14,464 nucleotides of DNA from an uncultured Desulfovibrio sp. (GTDB taxonomy: Bacteria; Desulfobacterota; Desulfovibrionia; Desulfovibrionales; Desulfovibrionaceae). The notes under the pieces are model-generated. The model was given only the letters and a program-made list of their open reading frames with translations, searched no databases and was not told the origin of the DNA. The stretch is taken from contig CALBAX010000119.1 of NCBI GenBank assembly GCA_937926875.1, positions 1 through 14,464 of the forward strand, written 5' to 3'. This document shows, one piece after another, positions 14,409 through 14,464 of the stretch. Both the position numbers and the translations under genes were made by a program. Each line of letters opens with the position of its first letter. The stretch's first letter is position 1.

Positions 14409-14464
14409 ATGACCCTTCATCAAGCTTCGCGGATGGAACCCGCCCCAGGACGGAAAATGGCCAC
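14409..14464 (+). CDS. Possible start of a further gene (partial)
   Basis: ATG 14409 is preceded by AGGGA (14398-14402) at 6 bases and stays open to the window end (18 full codons, beginning MTLHQASRMEPAPG). It is 24 bases after the MATE stop, with no terminator between, so it could be the next gene of the nik operon. Too little is visible to name it. Confidence 0.35.
   Translation, partial: MTLHQASRMEPAPGRKMA

Noticed and set aside
1..14464. CRISPR arrays, tRNA or rRNA genes, insertion sequences, phage or integrase genes
   Set aside because: No regularly spaced repeats, tRNA-like folds, transposase motifs or flanking inverted repeats were seen.

Overview
The window is GC-rich, densely packed and entirely plus-strand coding, with twin-gene overlaps of the ATGA type, Gram-negative-style periplasmic binding proteins and a complete nickel-type ABC importer. 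The style would fit a Desulfovibrio-like or related proteobacterium, but no ribosomal or other taxonomic marker is present, so the lineage is an impression only.

Region 1 (1-3093) is a tight three-gene operon: the 3' end of an unrecognised gene, a fold-type III PLP amino-acid racemase of the ornithine-racemase/YhfX kind, and a secreted ABC-type substrate-binding protein (ABC_sub_bind/TrpX-like) without its usual permease and ATPase. It closes with a strong intrinsic terminator at 3130-3162.

Region 2 (about 3260-6432) holds two genes built from one helical-repeat (LRV/HEAT-like) module of about 195 residues. The first protein carries two copies behind a Cys/His-rich, zinc-finger-like N-terminus. 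The second carries one copy and a very acidic tail. The three copies share motifs with identical 83-residue spacing, and both genes have a matching 23-bp element plus a T7 tract upstream. I know of no named system with this arrangement; it is the least explained part of the window.

Region 3 (6531-14384) begins with a WYL-type transcriptional regulator, then an AT-rich leader with an imperfect palindrome, then nikA-nikB-nikC-nikD-nikE and a DinF-like MATE efflux protein in one apparent operon. NikA should bind nickel (probably as a complex with an organic ligand) in the periplasm, NikBC form the membrane channel, and NikDE hydrolyse ATP. The attached MATE exporter suggests, as inference, export of a ligand or another small molecule coupled to uptake. 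A possible further gene starts at 14409 and runs off the window.
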